A model generated the notes under the pieces. That model saw nothing but the letters and a program-made list of their open reading frames with translations, searched no databases and was not told the origin of the DNA. A stretch of 7,272 bases of DNA from contig JAICIG010000398.1 of the NCBI GenBank assembly GCA_025924495.1, positions 1 through 7,272 of the forward strand, given 5' to 3'. This stretch comes from Pirellulales bacterium. Its GTDB lineage: Bacteria; Planctomycetota; Planctomycetia; Pirellulales; JAICIG01. The stretch's first letter is position 1. The number at the start of each line of letters is the position of its first letter. The position numbers and the translations under genes are program-made. Positions 7,229-7,272 of the stretch are shown here, piece by piece.

Positions 7229-7272
7229 TCTGCCCACGAGATATATTTCGCACGCCGCTTCCTCGTCGAACA

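Noticed and set aside
6861..7253. Alternative 130-codon minus-strand frame over the zinc-ribbon gene
   Set aside because: It lacks the paired cysteines and any domain; the other frame has the full zinc-ribbon pattern.
7238..7272. Possible promoter (AT-rich AAATATAT with a TTCGAC 17 nt upstream) before the zinc-ribbon gene on the minus strand
   Set aside because: The -10-like run would leave almost no leader before the ATG, the -35 match is poor and the window ends there, so it is not strong enough to list.

Overview
The window appears to come from a bacterial chromosome, most likely a member of the Planctomycetota (Pirellulales-like). This placement is inferred from moderately high GC, the style of a broken HExxH protein fragment, and a stand-alone IS1595-type zinc-ribbon protein. 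There is no marker gene to prove it.

Positions 2-3463, plus strand: a compact chemotaxis operon. It opens with the last 21 codons of a probable methyl-accepting chemotaxis receptor (MCP), followed by a long imperfect inverted repeat. Then come cheR (methyltransferase), cheD (receptor deamidase), cheY (response regulator), a cheX/cheC-type CheY-P phosphatase and cheB (methylesterase). All five have intact catalytic residues, and they overlap or lie within about 26 nt of each other. Together they provide the adaptation arm (CheR, CheB, CheD) and the signal output and termination arm (CheY, CheX). CheA and CheW are not in the window and presumably lie upstream.

Positions 3464-4630: about 1.1 kb without an intact gene, where the two gene blocks converge. 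It holds a frameshifted minus-strand fragment with a metalloprotease motif, a start-less minus-strand open frame, several palindromes and hairpins, and a small ORF overlapping the end of the next gene that looks frameshifted.

Positions 4617-7228, minus strand: three genes read in the order zinc-ribbon/HTH protein, 138-aa hypothetical protein, and a phage-type large terminase. The terminase has an ATPase half, a central four-cysteine zinc-ribbon-like insert and an RNase H-like nuclease half with its acidic residues. Its Walker A motif has Glu where Gly is usual. No portal, capsid, tail, integrase or lysis gene is visible. The block could be a prophage remnant, the edge of a larger phage or gene-transfer locus continuing past 7272, or a stand-alone module combining a transposase-like DNA-binding domain with a packaging motor. 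It is the least explained part of the window.
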